A program made the translations under genes and the position numbers. A stretch of DNA of 64,000 bases from Zooshikella ganghwensis DSM 15267 (lineage in GTDB: Bacteria > Pseudomonadota > Gammaproteobacteria > Pseudomonadales > Zooshikellaceae). Below, in pieces: positions 32,001 through 40,679 of the stretch. Location: positions 30,042 through 94,041 of the forward strand of contig NZ_AUAF01000007.1 in assembly GCF_000428585.1 (NCBI RefSeq). Reading direction: 5' to 3'. Below the pieces are notes generated by a model, which saw nothing but the letters and a program-made list of their open reading frames with translations, ran no database searches and was not told the DNA's origin. How positions within the stretch are numbered: position 1 is the first letter of the stretch; each line of letters starts with the position of its first letter.

Positions 32001-33271
32001 CAGGGACTCTATTGTTATACCAGTTAGGTTATCGCTGGCAGGATTATGAGCTAAGCCTCAACGTCAAATCAGATGACGATGATGTTATGGGGGTGCTATT
32101 TCGTGTACAGGATGAGCAGCACTATTATCGGTTTAGCTGGTCAAAAACATTCGCTTTTCGCCGGCTTGAAAAGATTGAAGGCAGTGACGTTACGGTATTA
32201 GCAGAAGATCAAGTTCCGTTTAGCGTTGGGCAGTGGTATTCACTTGATATTAATTTACAAGGCAATACGATTGAGGTCGCTATTGATGATAATTTAATAC
32301 TATCTGCGAGTGATAATACTTTTCTTCAGGGAACTGTAGGACTGTATACATGGGCAAATCAGGGAACGTGCTTTGATGATATTAAAATACAGACTAAGGC
32401 TTCAGCAAATAAGCCCCCAGTAATATCTTCAATCCAATCATTACCAGCCTTTTTACTATCAGGTAGCTCTCTACCGTTATCAATCGAAGCTAGTGACCCA
32501 GAAAATCAACCACTTTCTTGGGGTTGGTCTGTTATTGGTTCTGCCTCATTGACAGGCGAATTTACAACAATGCCGATGCTATCGACGCAAACAGTTACTG
32601 AGCCGACAACGTTGACCATTACCGCTACTGTTTCTGATGGACAATGTTGGGATAAGGTTCAGCAACAGATTACATTAATGCCTGCGCAACAGCCTACGTT
32701 GTTATTACCAAGCAGCTATGAGGGGCAACGTTTAATCAGTGATTGGTGGTCGGTAAGTGAAGGTAGCCGGTTAGCGCCCGCAAAATGGCAAACAAGTTCA
32801 GGAACGTTATACGATAACTCTAATATTTATAGTTTACCCATTACTTTTACTGACTTACGAAAAGCAGGTAGTGTTATTTATTATCCTGCAGGAAAACACT
32901 GGGATAATTATGAAGTGCACTTAAAGCTAAAATCAGGCGATGATGATGCATTAGGTGTTGTTTTTCGTATGCAAGATCCACAGCACTATTACCGTTTTGA
33001 ATGGAATAAAGCAGGTAATTATCAGCGATTGGTTCGGCGTATGGCTGATGAATATACCCTGCTTGCAGAGGTTGCTGAACCTTATATTCAAGGACGCTGG
33101 TATGAGCTTGTTATTCAAGTGAATGGTAATCAAATTGAAGTTTTCTTGGACAATACATTAGTCTTTCAAGTAGTGGACTCGCTATTAAGTAAAGGAACCA
33201 TTGGTTTATATACCTGGGCTAACCATGGTAGTCAGTTTAAGGATGTGACTGTTTATCCAGTTAATGAGTAA
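29051..33271 (+). CDS. Large secreted protein: kelch-like + chitobiase-C + Ig/PKD-like + three jelly-roll repeats
   Basis: This is an exported protein of about 1406 residues. I prefer the ATG at 29051, which gives a clean signal peptide (MILAVKKWVQALFYYSLFVC... ASWA). The frame is open from GTG 29027 and ATG 29042 is also possible. Order of domains: kelch/galactose-oxidase-like blades (about 20-455, SFAWDSRRGDLVLYGGGHAN, VLTFGGAAYNNGG); a chitobiase C-terminal-type domain (about 457-537, LLYTMDGLDPEQYGSPYDGP); then three Ig/PKD-like linkers alternating with three homologous modules of about 190 residues (about 633-826, 930-1115, 1216-1406). Each module holds a DDDxxGVxFRxQDxxHYYRFxW motif reminiscent of ConA-like or thrombospondin-C lectin folds. 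Extracellular polysaccharide binding is the inference; no catalytic residues are recognised. Confidence 0.85.
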   Translation: MILAVKKWVQALFYYSLFVCGVGASWADDGTPDLTVLLAEISAMPEGSWRQVSLNRFDDVWVPAGLRPLFGLSNPEPDRIIAAWSSFAWDSRRGDLVLYGGGHANYTGNEVYRWRGTTRQWERASLPSEIIQDDFGNWRAVDGVDAAPSSAHTYDNTLYLPFHDRVLTFGGAAYNNGGMFIRQVDSTTTRPTGPYLWDPGKADKDKVGGTTGSHVQRMGPHPEILGGNMWQNRDIHTHLMGLPTLPKSHVEGTTALRSSEGRDVVLVNARPGGTHEYLYQYTINDINDPARDSWTLLGTYWNGVNNQGAGLFDPVLNLYVRSGRKVIGFWDLSTPGTENKDQLFYPQSLGNEFNVTRDMGMDYDANRHQYLLWRGYNEVWAIIPPTTVSTGGWRAVKQPLWTGDAPSLGPGTGILGRWKYIKQLDVFIGLQGISAGQIWIYKPIGWESPALAERTLAPQIAPVAGTYTDAQRVTLTANEPGASLLYTMDGLDPEQYGSPYDGPISLSTSTTVKAVAIAPEKRPSRVMSAEYHFNVPPEIASLTLSSTHISDQSFVLLSVSASDPDNQPQALQYQWDIINGQGSIEPVSATEARYYPADTDMTELHLLQVVVSDGEQTDVESVYLTVTDADGPPLLFYTAFSEGEDGLPPADWLVFDEGNIFAPSRWVKMGLQLVQQSNIYAKPIVASDLAKLGTVLYYPDSLSWQDYQLTTFFYSKDDDAVGVVFRLQDATHYYRFTWNKALGYRRLERREGAIFTLLAEDFVPYVQNQLYQLTVKAEGNQLKVIIDQNEIFNVSDNAFSQGGVGFYSWANEGYHIHSLEVLDNRSNVELGEAPVIDSLTATPVSVSANESALLQVVASDTDSPESSLIYTWQVLSGNGVLSAANQHTTNYTPEAVDEVEVHRLQVTVSDGLQSITENLNITVLPTSATPVLEEVFASGLSHHWHMVTTGTTQGPADWAVKDEVLCQSSNVYAPPSSAEATLKPGTLLLYQLGYRWQDYELSLNVKSDDDDVMGVLFRVQDEQHYYRFSWSKTFAFRRLEKIEGSDVTVLAEDQVPFSVGQWYSLDINLQGNTIEVAIDDNLILSASDNTFLQGTVGLYTWANQGTCFDDIKIQTKASANKPPVISSIQSLPAFLLSGSSLPLSIEASDPENQPLSWGWSVIGSASLTGEFTTMPMLSTQTVTEPTTLTITATVSDGQCWDKVQQQITLMPAQQPTLLLPSSYEGQRLISDWWSVSEGSRLAPAKWQTSSGTLYDNSNIYSLPITFTDLRKAGSVIYYPAGKHWDNYEVHLKLKSGDDDALGVVFRMQDPQHYYRFEWNKAGNYQRLVRRMADEYTLLAEVAEPYIQGRWYELVIQVNGNQIEVFLDNTLVFQVVDSLLSKGTIGLYTWANHGSQFKDVTVYPVNE

Positions 33272-33673
33272 TAAAATAACCTTTACTTTTTATGTGGTGT
33301 ACATCTGCCTCGAATAAGCGTATTAAAAACGGCACGTATTCGTTATTTATATTATTTATAATCACTATTCTTGAAAAGGGCACTCAAGAGAATTGACATT
33401 ATCATTGGAGAACAACAGTATTGTATTAACGATATCACTATAATTATTTTCCTTTTATATAACGAGGGTAATTGATCAGTGTTCTTGAGTACCAATAGTG
33501 GTGGGAGTGCACTTTACGTATAAAGAATACGGAAAAGAAAAGGAAAATAGCGGCTAATGGAGTGATCGTTTTTATATAAGACACTAAGTTTTTTTATGAG
33601 ATTGAATGAACTTGCAGTCAGTTGTCTTACAGAATAAACGTAAAAGTAATTACCTATAAAAATGAGGTTTAAA
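33272..33673. other. Promoter region of aceB; no gene
   Basis: About 400 bp, AT-rich, with loosely related ACTCAAGA/TCTTGAGT inverted segments (near 33382 and 33482) too far apart to be a terminator. It should hold the aceB promoter; no clear -10/-35 pair is compelling. Confidence 0.35.
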
Positions 33674-35278
33674 ATGACTGAACCAACCCAAATTGGAGAA
33701 ATGACATTTTTGGGTAAACTGTCTCCCGCATATCAGGAAATACTAACCCCTGAGGCAGTCACCTTTCTTACGGAGTTGGTCAGAGAGTTTCAGCCTCGAT
33801 TACAACAGTTGTTGGCTGAACGGGCCAAGCGTCAGGCTATATTCGACGAGGGACAGTTACCAGGTTTTTTAACAGAAACCAAAGAAATACGAGATAGCCT
33901 CTGGACAGTTTCCCCTATTCCTCAGGATTTACAGGATCGCCGCGTTGAGATAACAGGCCCTGTGGATCGCAAAATGATTATTAATGCGCTAAATGCCAAT
34001 GTAAATGTCTTTATGGCTGACTTTGAGGATTCTCAGTCACCCACGTGGGAAGGTGTTATTGAAGGACAAATAAACCTCCGTGATGCAAACTTAGGTACAA
34101 TAGAGTATGTACACCCAACCACTGGCAAGGAATATACTCTAAAAGAGGACCCTGCTTTATTAATAGCTCGGGTACGTGGTTTGCACTTGCAAGAAAAACA
34201 CGTGCAGCTTCAGCAGCAAAGTATTCCCGCCAGCCTTTTCGACTTTGCCCTGTACTTTTTTCATAACTGGCAAGTCAGAAAACAACAGGGAACAGGTGTT
34301 TATTATTATCTTCCCAAACTACAAAGTCACCATGAAGCGGCATGGTGGTCGGATGTATTTAAGTACACAGAAAGCCGATTCCAGCTTCCAGAAGGAACGA
34401 TCAGAGCGACAGTATTGATAGAAACCTTGCCCGCTGTATTTGAAATGAATGAAATTTTATTTGCATTAAGGGAACATATTGTTGGTCTCAACTGTGGGCG
34501 TTGGGATTATATTTTCAGTTATATTAAAACCTTGCGTAACCATGCTGATCGGGTATTGCCAGACCGCCAAAAGGTTACCATGGACCAACCTTTTTTAAGT
34601 GCCTATTCCAGATTGCTTATAAGAACATGTCATCGCCGTGGTGCACTGGCAATGGGGGGAATGGCTGCACTTATTCCCGCTAAAAATGAGATGGCTAATG
34701 CCCGGGTCCTCCAAAAAGTCCGTGAAGACAAAGAGTTAGAAGCGCGTAATGGACATGATGGTACATGGATTGCCCACCCAGGCTTAGCAGATACGGCATT
34801 GGATGTATTTAACCAGTATATTCCTGAAGGTAAGTTTAACCAGTTACATGTTCTGCGCGAGGATGATCCAGAAATTACGGCAAAAGATTTACTTGCACCC
34901 TGTCCTGGTGAGTGTACTGAAAATGGTATGCGTAATAATATCCGGGTTGCAATCCAATATATTGAAGCTTGGATTAATGGTAATGGCTGCGTTCCTATTT
35001 ACGGCTTAATGGAAGATGCAGCCACCGCAGAAATTGCGAGAACCTCTATTTGGCAGTGGATGCGTCATGGCCGAAAATTAGACTCAGGTAAAGCGGTGAC
35101 AGTCACCCTGTTTCGGGAAATGCTACAGGAGGAGTCTTTAATTGTACGACAAGAAGTAGGTGAAGCGCGTTGGGAGACTGGTAGTTTTGAGTTGGCGATG
35201 AACATTCTTGATGAGATTACCACCTCAGAAGAACTGGTTGATTTTTTGACATTACCCGCTTATAACCACTTAAATTAA
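33674..35278 (+). CDS. aceB: Malate synthase A
   Basis: AceB condenses glyoxylate with acetyl-CoA to malate, the second step of the glyoxylate shunt. The 534-residue protein equals E. coli AceB in length. It has VFMADFEDSQSPTWEGVIEGQINL near residues 116-139, RATVLIETLPAVFEMNEIL, the GLNCGRWDYIFSYIKT signature, and the C-terminal GLMEDAATAEIARTSIWQW with the catalytic acid region. I use the ATG at 33674, which has GAGG 6 nt upstream; the ATG at 33662 overlaps that site. It is followed by a terminator and a convergent LysR gene, with aceA beyond. Confidence 0.95.
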   Translation: MTEPTQIGEMTFLGKLSPAYQEILTPEAVTFLTELVREFQPRLQQLLAERAKRQAIFDEGQLPGFLTETKEIRDSLWTVSPIPQDLQDRRVEITGPVDRKMIINALNANVNVFMADFEDSQSPTWEGVIEGQINLRDANLGTIEYVHPTTGKEYTLKEDPALLIARVRGLHLQEKHVQLQQQSIPASLFDFALYFFHNWQVRKQQGTGVYYYLPKLQSHHEAAWWSDVFKYTESRFQLPEGTIRATVLIETLPAVFEMNEILFALREHIVGLNCGRWDYIFSYIKTLRNHADRVLPDRQKVTMDQPFLSAYSRLLIRTCHRRGALAMGGMAALIPAKNEMANARVLQKVREDKELEARNGHDGTWIAHPGLADTALDVFNQYIPEGKFNQLHVLREDDPEITAKDLLAPCPGECTENGMRNNIRVAIQYIEAWINGNGCVPIYGLMEDAATAEIARTSIWQWMRHGRKLDSGKAVTVTLFREMLQEESLIVRQEVGEARWETGSFELAMNILDEITTSEELVDFLTLPAYNHLN

Positions 35279-35289
35279 AGAAAAAATAT

Positions 35290-35318
35290 AGGCCTGTATA
35301 AAGCAGGCCTTTATTCCT
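35290..35318 (+). terminator. aceB terminator
   Basis: AGGCCTG and CAGGCCT arms with a 7-nt loop are followed by TTTATTCCTTTT, 12 bp after the aceB stop. Confidence 0.8.
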
Positions 35319-35346
35319 TTTGCGCTTGGCTTTTTGCGGCGTCTTT

Positions 35347-36303
35347 TCATGACGAAGCGGTAAGGGTAAGCTCAGTTTTAGCGACTTCGCCTACCAATCG
35401 TCTTAACCACTGGTGTCCTGGGTTATGTTGTAATAAAGGACTCCAGGCCATTTTTAGCTCAAAGTCTGCCACCGCGAAGGGTGGCTTACGAATAACCAGC
35501 TGTGGGTTATCTTTGGCAAGCAGTGCGGCTCGAGTGGGTAATGTAGCAATAAGGTCGGGTTGTTGGGCTAGTAACATTGCAACTTGGTAATGTCGAGTAA
35601 AAACGCTAATACGGCGTTTTTTTTCGAGTTTTGCCAATGCTTCATCAACCCACCCCAAGCGTTGTACATCTTGTGGTGTCATGCCAACCCCTACCCCCAT
35701 GCCGGTTTTACTTACCCAAATATGCTGAGCTTGTAAATAAGTGTCCAAATTAAAGTTTTTTAAAATAGGGTTTTGAGCGCTGATTAAACAGGAAAAACTA
35801 TCTTGCCAGACTGTGGTTTGATGAAAAGACTGTGGCATTTCATCAAAACGATTAATAGCCATATCCACGCGGCCTTGCTCTACATCTAAAAAACTGACGT
35901 CACTTGGCGTTAATATATCTAAAGTGACATGGGGGGCAAGTTGCCTTAACTGTGTTAATAAAGGAGGAATCAGGGTTGATTCAGCATAGTCACTGGCCAT
36001 GATGCGGAATACACGATCGCTGCTATATGCATCAAATGCTTTTTGGGGTTGAAGCGCTTTTTCTATGTTGGACAATACATCTCGAATCATGGGCTGTAAT
36101 GAAAGTGCTCGCTCTGTTGCGGTCATTCCTTCACTGGTTCTGACGAGGATAGGATCATCAAAAAGCTCACGTAAACGACGTAAACCATTACTCATGGCTG
36201 GCTGGGTGATTCCTAAGTGGCTTGCCGCTTTAGTGACATTTTTTTCACGTAATAAGACATCTAAATACACCAATAAATTAAGATCAACCCGTGAAATATT
36301 CAT
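35347..36303 (-). CDS. LysR-family transcriptional regulator
   Basis: The 318-residue protein has a winged helix-turn-helix (about residues 5-65, VTKAASHLGITQPAMSNGLRRLRELFDDPILVRTSEG). A LysR substrate-binding domain follows (about 95-300), starting DRVFRIMASDYAESTLIPPLL. The HTH resembles the NodD/NahR-like subgroup. It is divergent from aceA with a 115-bp shared control region and convergent with aceB. It is a natural candidate regulator of the glyoxylate shunt, by position only; the effector is unknown. Confidence 0.9.
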   Translation of the reverse strand: MNISRVDLNLLVYLDVLLREKNVTKAASHLGITQPAMSNGLRRLRELFDDPILVRTSEGMTATERALSLQPMIRDVLSNIEKALQPQKAFDAYSSDRVFRIMASDYAESTLIPPLLTQLRQLAPHVTLDILTPSDVSFLDVEQGRVDMAINRFDEMPQSFHQTTVWQDSFSCLISAQNPILKNFNLDTYLQAQHIWVSKTGMGVGVGMTPQDVQRLGWVDEALAKLEKKRRISVFTRHYQVAMLLAQQPDLIATLPTRAALLAKDNPQLVIRKPPFAVADFELKMAWSPLLQHNPGHQWLRRLVGEVAKTELTLTASS

Positions 36304-36363
36304 TTTGTTGATACCGAGAATAAAAACTATAAATTTACTAAATCATGGCATAATTTCTAGACT

Positions 36364-36391
36364 TTGTCGTGCCTTGTTCGTAATTCATAAT
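36364..36391 (+). promoter_or_regulatory. Putative aceA promoter
   Basis: TTGTCG (36364-36369) and CATAAT (36386-36391) are spaced by 16 bp, 27 bp before the aceA ATG, with an AGGAG ribosome site in between. It lies in the shared LysR-aceA control region. Confidence 0.35.
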
Positions 36392-36418
36392 AAATACAGC
36401 TAACTACAGGAGCCAACG

Positions 36419-37726
36419 ATGGCTATTTATAACCGCAATGAAGAAATCGCTCGTATTGAAAAGGATTGGGCAGAAAATCCTCGCTGGAAGCATGTTAAAC
36501 GTACTTATACGGCAAGTGATGTTGTTCGTTTGCGTGGTTCAATTCATGTTGCCAACACATTAGCAGAACAAGGTGCCACAAAGTTGTGGTCGTTAATTAA
36601 TGGTGGAGTGAGTAAAGGCTATGTTAACTGCTTAGGTGCCTTAACCGGAGGTCAAGCGGTTCAACAAGTTAAAGCGGGCATTAAAGCCATTTATTTATCA
36701 GGTTGGCAAGTCGCGGCAGATAATAATAGTTCGATGACCATGTACCCTGATCAATCACTCTATCCTGTTAACTCTGTTCCTGCGGTGATTAAGCGGATTA
36801 ATAACGCCTTTCGCCGGGCCGATCAAATTCAATGGCAGCGTGGCATTAAACCTTCTGATGAGCAGTATATTGACTACTATGCCCCTATTGTGGCGGATGC
36901 AGAAGCGGGATTTGGCGGTGTATTAAATGCCTATGAATTAATGATCGCCATGATTGAGGCTGGTGCAGCAGGTGTTCACTTTGAAGATCAGTTAGCGTCA
37001 GTGAAAAAATGTGGTCATATGGGTGGCAAAGTATTAGTGCCCACACAAGAAGCCGTACAAAAATTGATTTCAGCACGTTTAGCGGCTGATGTTATGGGGA
37101 CCAGCACGATTGTATTAGCACGAACAGATGCTAATGCGGCGGATTTGATAACGTCTAATATTGATGAATATGATGCACCTTTTATTACCGGAGAACGTAC
37201 GGCAGAAGGTTTTTATCAAACACGTGCAGGTATAGATCAGGCAATCTCTCGTGGTTTAGCCTATGCACCTTATGCTGACTTACTCTGGTGTGAAACAGCT
37301 AAACCAGATCTTGATGAAGCTAGAAAATTTGCTGAAGCGATTCGTCGTGAATACCCAGATCAACTGTTAGCCTATAATTGTTCACCTAGCTTTAATTGGA
37401 AGAAAAATCTGGATGATGCCACTATTGCCAAGTTTCAGCGGGAATTAAGTGCAATGGGCTATAAATTCCAATTTATTACGTTAGCAGGTATTCATGCTAT
37501 GTGGAATAGTATGTTCGACCTGGCTTATGATTACGCGCGTAATGACATGTCTGCGTATGTGAAATTACAGGAAAAAGAATTCCAAGATGCTGAACGGGGT
37601 TATACCTTTGTTGCGCATCAACAAGAAGTGGGCACAGGCTATTTTGATGATGTAACTAACGTCATTCAGGGAGGCTCATCTTCCGTTACTGCTTTAAAAG
37701 GTTCAACAGAGGAGGACCAGTTCTAA
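36419..37726 (+). CDS. aceA: Isocitrate lyase
   Basis: AceA splits isocitrate to succinate and glyoxylate. The 435-residue protein has the catalytic [18 protein letters not shown] signature near residues 197-214. [25 protein letters not shown] and [17 protein letters not shown] are also present. The length matches the short bacterial class. AGGAGCC precedes the ATG. It is divergent from the LysR gene and ends in a strong terminator. Related but distinct is PrpB (60951-61850), also in the window, which belongs to the same superfamily. Confidence 0.97.
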   Translation: MAIYNRNEEIARIEKDWAENPRWKHVKRTYTASDVVRLRGSIHVANTLAEQGATKLWSLINGGVSKGYVNCLGALTGGQAVQQVKAGIKAIYLSGWQVAADNNSSMTMYPDQSLYPVNSVPAVIKRINNAFRRADQIQWQRGIKPSDEQYIDYYAPIVADAEAGFGGVLNAYELMIAMIEAGAAGVHFEDQLASVKKCGHMGGKVLVPTQEAVQKLISARLAADVMGTSTIVLARTDANAADLITSNIDEYDAPFITGERTAEGFYQTRAGIDQAISRGLAYAPYADLLWCETAKPDLDEARKFAEAIRREYPDQLLAYNCSPSFNWKKNLDDATIAKFQRELSAMGYKFQFITLAGIHAMWNSMFDLAYDYARNDMSAYVKLQEKEFQDAERGYTFVAHQQEVGTGYFDDVTNVIQGGSSSVTALKGSTEEDQF

Positions 37727-37829
37727 CTTGATTAGGATTAAAATAGCAGTAGCGATTGTAGTAAACACATTATCTGCAATGTATGATATTGTTAAAACAC
37801 AGATCGTATTATTCTTATTAATACCCTTA

Positions 37830-37860
37830 AAAAGGATCACGCCAGTGATCCTTTTTATTT
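37830..37860 (+). terminator. aceA terminator
   Basis: AAAAGGATCAC and GTGATCCTTTT arms with a GCCA loop are followed by a T-rich tract, about 105 bp after the aceA stop. Confidence 0.8.
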
Positions 37861-38195
37861 GATTTGAATTTATGAAGAATAAATTAAATGAATATTTTTC
37901 ATTATTGGGATTAATCGCCATATTGTTTAAAGTACACTTCGATATAGGTGTACACAATGAATAAAGACTGATAACGTTGCATCCAGACTTAAAAGTCCGG
38001 TGTTTTATGAATAATTATTGCTCTAAGACAAGTTTCATATTTTTGAGTCATCTAAGATAAATCCATACTTATGTTTTTAGGTTAAAAATACACTCACTCA
38101 ATGTACAAAAAAGTGTATCCATACGTATCTACAGTTTATCATATCGGCAGACGGATCCTGTCGTATAAGTAGACTTCCAAACCGGAGGGATTTCA
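37861..38195. other. Upstream region of the pseudo-subtilase gene
   Basis: This 335-bp AT-rich gap has no supported gene. The right end has CGGAGGGA, a strong ribosome site for the 38196 start. Confidence 0.4.
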
Positions 38196-39653
38196 ATGAA
38201 TGTTAAGCAATATATGGTCTCAACCGTAGTAGTGTCTGCCCTCACCTTTACCCAAGGTACATTGCTATATGCTGGCAATACAACAGAAGCTACTACTTTT
38301 CCTGCTAATAACATGGCCCCAGTTGAGTTTGCACAAACAACTAACCGGTTAATCATGAGTTTTAACAAAGTACATGCCGCACTCCCTGTAGAGGATTTAT
38401 TAGCACAACTAAGCGACCGAATTTCAGTACAAATGACTTATGTTAGAACAATGGGGACAGGCGCTATTGTTTTTAAACTACCCTCTTTTCAAAATACAAA
38501 GCAAATTCAGCAGTTAGTTGAGCAGTTAGAACAACAACCAGAAGTTGAATATGTTGAACCTGACTGGATGATGCGGCCTAAGACACCCATGTCTGTCACA
38601 CCGACTGACCCACTTTTTAATCAACAATGGAGTTTACTTTCGAGTCAGTATTTAGGTGATATTAATGTGCAACAAGCTTGGCAACAAAATCAGGGACAAG
38701 GTGTCGTTGTTGCTGTGTTAGACAGTGGTTATCTTCCTCACCAAGATTTAAAAGACAACCTGCTTGCAGGGTATGACATGGTCAGTGATTTAGCCATGGC
38801 GAATGATGGTGACGGTCGAGATGGTAATCCACTCGATCCAGGTGATGGTCATATGGCCGGTGAGTGTAGTCAGTTAGGAACGAACTCCACTACACAAGAC
38901 ACATCAAGTAGCTGGCAGGGAACACAAATAGCAGGTGTGATTGCTGCTGCTGCAAATAATATTGGTATTAGCGGCATTGCCCATCAATCAAAAATTCTGC
39001 CGGTACGTACTGTAGGCAAGTGTGGAGGATATACTTCAGATTTGGTCGATGGCATCCGCTGGGCAGGAGGACTTACTGTAGCTAATGCACCTATAAATAA
39101 GCACCCTGCTCAAATTATCACAATTGCTAGTAGTGAACCAGGTCAATGTAAGGCATCACTTCAACAGGCGATTGATGAAGTTAATCAGAAAGGCGTGACT
39201 GTCATTGTTGCGGCAGGTAATAATGGTGATCAAGCGAACCAATATAGTCCAGGCAACTGTCAAAATGTTATTGCCGTCTCTGCTAGTGATATCGATGGCA
39301 AGCTAACAGACTATAGTAATCGTGGTAAAGGGATTACAGTGGCTGCGCCTGGAGGGGTTAAAGAACCATTACATGCAGGTATTTTATCGACATCAAATGC
39401 TGGATATCGAAAAGCCGCTAGTGATAGTTACCAGTATGCGGCAGGTACTGGATTTGCTGCAGCCCATGTTGCGGGTGTCGCTGCTATATTATACAGCTTA
39501 CAACCATCAACTACGCCAACAGAAATTAAACAACTGATTACCAGTACGGCTAAAAAACAACCAAAGTGTAGTGAATGTGGGCATGGTGTTATTGATGCTG
39601 GTGCAGCAGTCAATAAGGCGATGAAATATAAGTACCGCTTTTTCTCTTACTGA
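38196..39653 (+). CDS. Subtilisin-like (S8) protein lacking catalytic His and Ser: putative pseudoprotease
   Basis: The 485-residue precursor has a signal peptide ending near LLYA (residue 26) and an inhibitor-I9-like prodomain (about 48-125, RLIMSFNKVHAALPVEDLL). A subtilase fold follows. The catalytic Asp is present (Asp176, VAVLDSGYLP). The HGTH block reads SSWQGTQIAGVIAAA, with Gln241 in place of the catalytic His. The GTSMAxPH block reads GTGFAAAHVAG, with Gly419 in place of the catalytic Ser. The oxyanion Asn is kept (VAAGNNG). The codons CAG (38916-38918) and GGA (39450-39452) confirm both substitutions. The rest is intact, so it is a full-length secreted pseudoenzyme rather than a broken gene. 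GGAGGGA lies before the ATG. Function unknown. Confidence 0.88.
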   Translation: MNVKQYMVSTVVVSALTFTQGTLLYAGNTTEATTFPANNMAPVEFAQTTNRLIMSFNKVHAALPVEDLLAQLSDRISVQMTYVRTMGTGAIVFKLPSFQNTKQIQQLVEQLEQQPEVEYVEPDWMMRPKTPMSVTPTDPLFNQQWSLLSSQYLGDINVQQAWQQNQGQGVVVAVLDSGYLPHQDLKDNLLAGYDMVSDLAMANDGDGRDGNPLDPGDGHMAGECSQLGTNSTTQDTSSSWQGTQIAGVIAAAANNIGISGIAHQSKILPVRTVGKCGGYTSDLVDGIRWAGGLTVANAPINKHPAQIITIASSEPGQCKASLQQAIDEVNQKGVTVIVAAGNNGDQANQYSPGNCQNVIAVSASDIDGKLTDYSNRGKGITVAAPGGVKEPLHAGILSTSNAGYRKAASDSYQYAAGTGFAAAHVAGVAAILYSLQPSTTPTEIKQLITSTAKKQPKCSECGHGVIDAGAAVNKAMKYKYRFFSY

Positions 39654-39747
39654 GGTATTTTGCTACAACTATTAATAATTGTTAAAGGATTAATGCAAGT
39701 TTAAAAAATAATGTAACCTTTTTTATTAATATAACGCGTAAGTTTGT

Positions 39748-39786
39748 AGCACCTTTGTTTTTTATTAAAACAAAGGTGCTTTATAT
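39748..39786 (+). terminator. Terminator after the pseudo-subtilase
   Basis: 14-bp arms (39748-39761 and 39767-39780) beginning AGCACCTTTG enclose a short T-rich loop and are followed by TTATATTT. This is a strong hairpin. Confidence 0.8.
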
Positions 39787-39895
39787 TTGTGGTTAATACG
39801 TATTCAACCGTTTATCTGTTCTCAATGAAAATGGATTGCAGATCATAAAAAACCTGTTCTGTAGTACTAATTTGAGTTGTAATAAAGGTTGAATA

Positions 39896-40591
39896 ATGAA
39901 AAAAACTGCTTTATTTTTTGCTATTTCTTCAATAGTTTCCACACCACTTTTTGCACAAGATAGCATTAACCCGTATGCCGATGAGAAGACTGGTTTTTAT
40001 CTAGGGTTAGGTGCTGGTGCGGCTAGTTATGATGATGCTTATGCAAATGAAAAAGATGTATATGATGAGCATTCTATTCCTAGTACAGTTAATGGTTATA
40101 AGTCATTGAAGTACACGAAAAGAGATGGGTTGGTAAAAATATTTGGTGGTTACAGGATAAATAAATACTTTGCTCTTGAGGCTAACTATACTAAGTTTGC
40201 GGACACTGAGTCTGACCTTGACATTAACTGGTTAAATATTGGTAGAAATACAAGAAGTGTTGATAATGAAATTTCAGGTTATGGTTTAAAGGCAGTTGGT
40301 ATTTATCCTGTCTCTAAAAATATAGAGTTGAATGCTAGTTTTGGTTTAATGAAGTGGCAAATTGAAGAAGACATTACTGAAACTGATACAATCTTTGGAA
40401 CTACTCACACTAGTGAAAAAGTTAAGGGGACAAGCAAAGTCTTTGGCTTGGGTGCAAGTTATAACCTAACTAATAATGTGGCTTTTGGTCTCGATTGGGA
40501 GCGCATTAATGACTTGGGTGATAAGGATAAACTAGCTTTCGGCGAAACTGACGTAGATACCTTTACACTGTCTGCTAAGTATACTTTCTAA
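39896..40591 (+). CDS. Outer-membrane beta-barrel protein
   Basis: The 231-residue precursor has a signal peptide (KKTALFFAISSIVSTPLFA before QDS). The body alternates amphipathic strands of the OmpA/OmpX-like 8-stranded type: GFYLGLGAGAASYDDAYANE, LVKIFGGYRINKYFALEANYTKF, GYGLKAVGIYPVSKNIELNA and VFGLGASYNLTNNVAFGLDWERI. It ends in ...TFTLSAKYTF, the terminal Phe needed for BAM insertion. No peptidoglycan-binding OmpA domain follows. An adhesin, protective or porin-like role cannot be decided. It is a single-gene unit. Confidence 0.85.
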   Translation: MKKTALFFAISSIVSTPLFAQDSINPYADEKTGFYLGLGAGAASYDDAYANEKDVYDEHSIPSTVNGYKSLKYTKRDGLVKIFGGYRINKYFALEANYTKFADTESDLDINWLNIGRNTRSVDNEISGYGLKAVGIYPVSKNIELNASFGLMKWQIEEDITETDTIFGTTHTSEKVKGTSKVFGLGASYNLTNNVAFGLDWERINDLGDKDKLAFGETDVDTFTLSAKYTF

Positions 40592-40616
40592 ACTGCTTCA
40601 ATTTTATATATGCTTT

Positions 40617-40649
40617 GCTGCCAAAGGATGGTGGCAGCAGTTTACTGCT
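40617..40649. terminator. Hairpins between convergent OMP and GNAT genes
   Basis: GCTGCCA/TGGCAGC (40617-40638) and an overlapping AGCAG/CTGCT stem with a TTTA loop lie between the two stop codons. T tracts are weak, so terminator function is uncertain. Confidence 0.4.
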
Positions 40650-40679
40650 AAAAATTATTCTTAAAAGCATCAGCATCTT

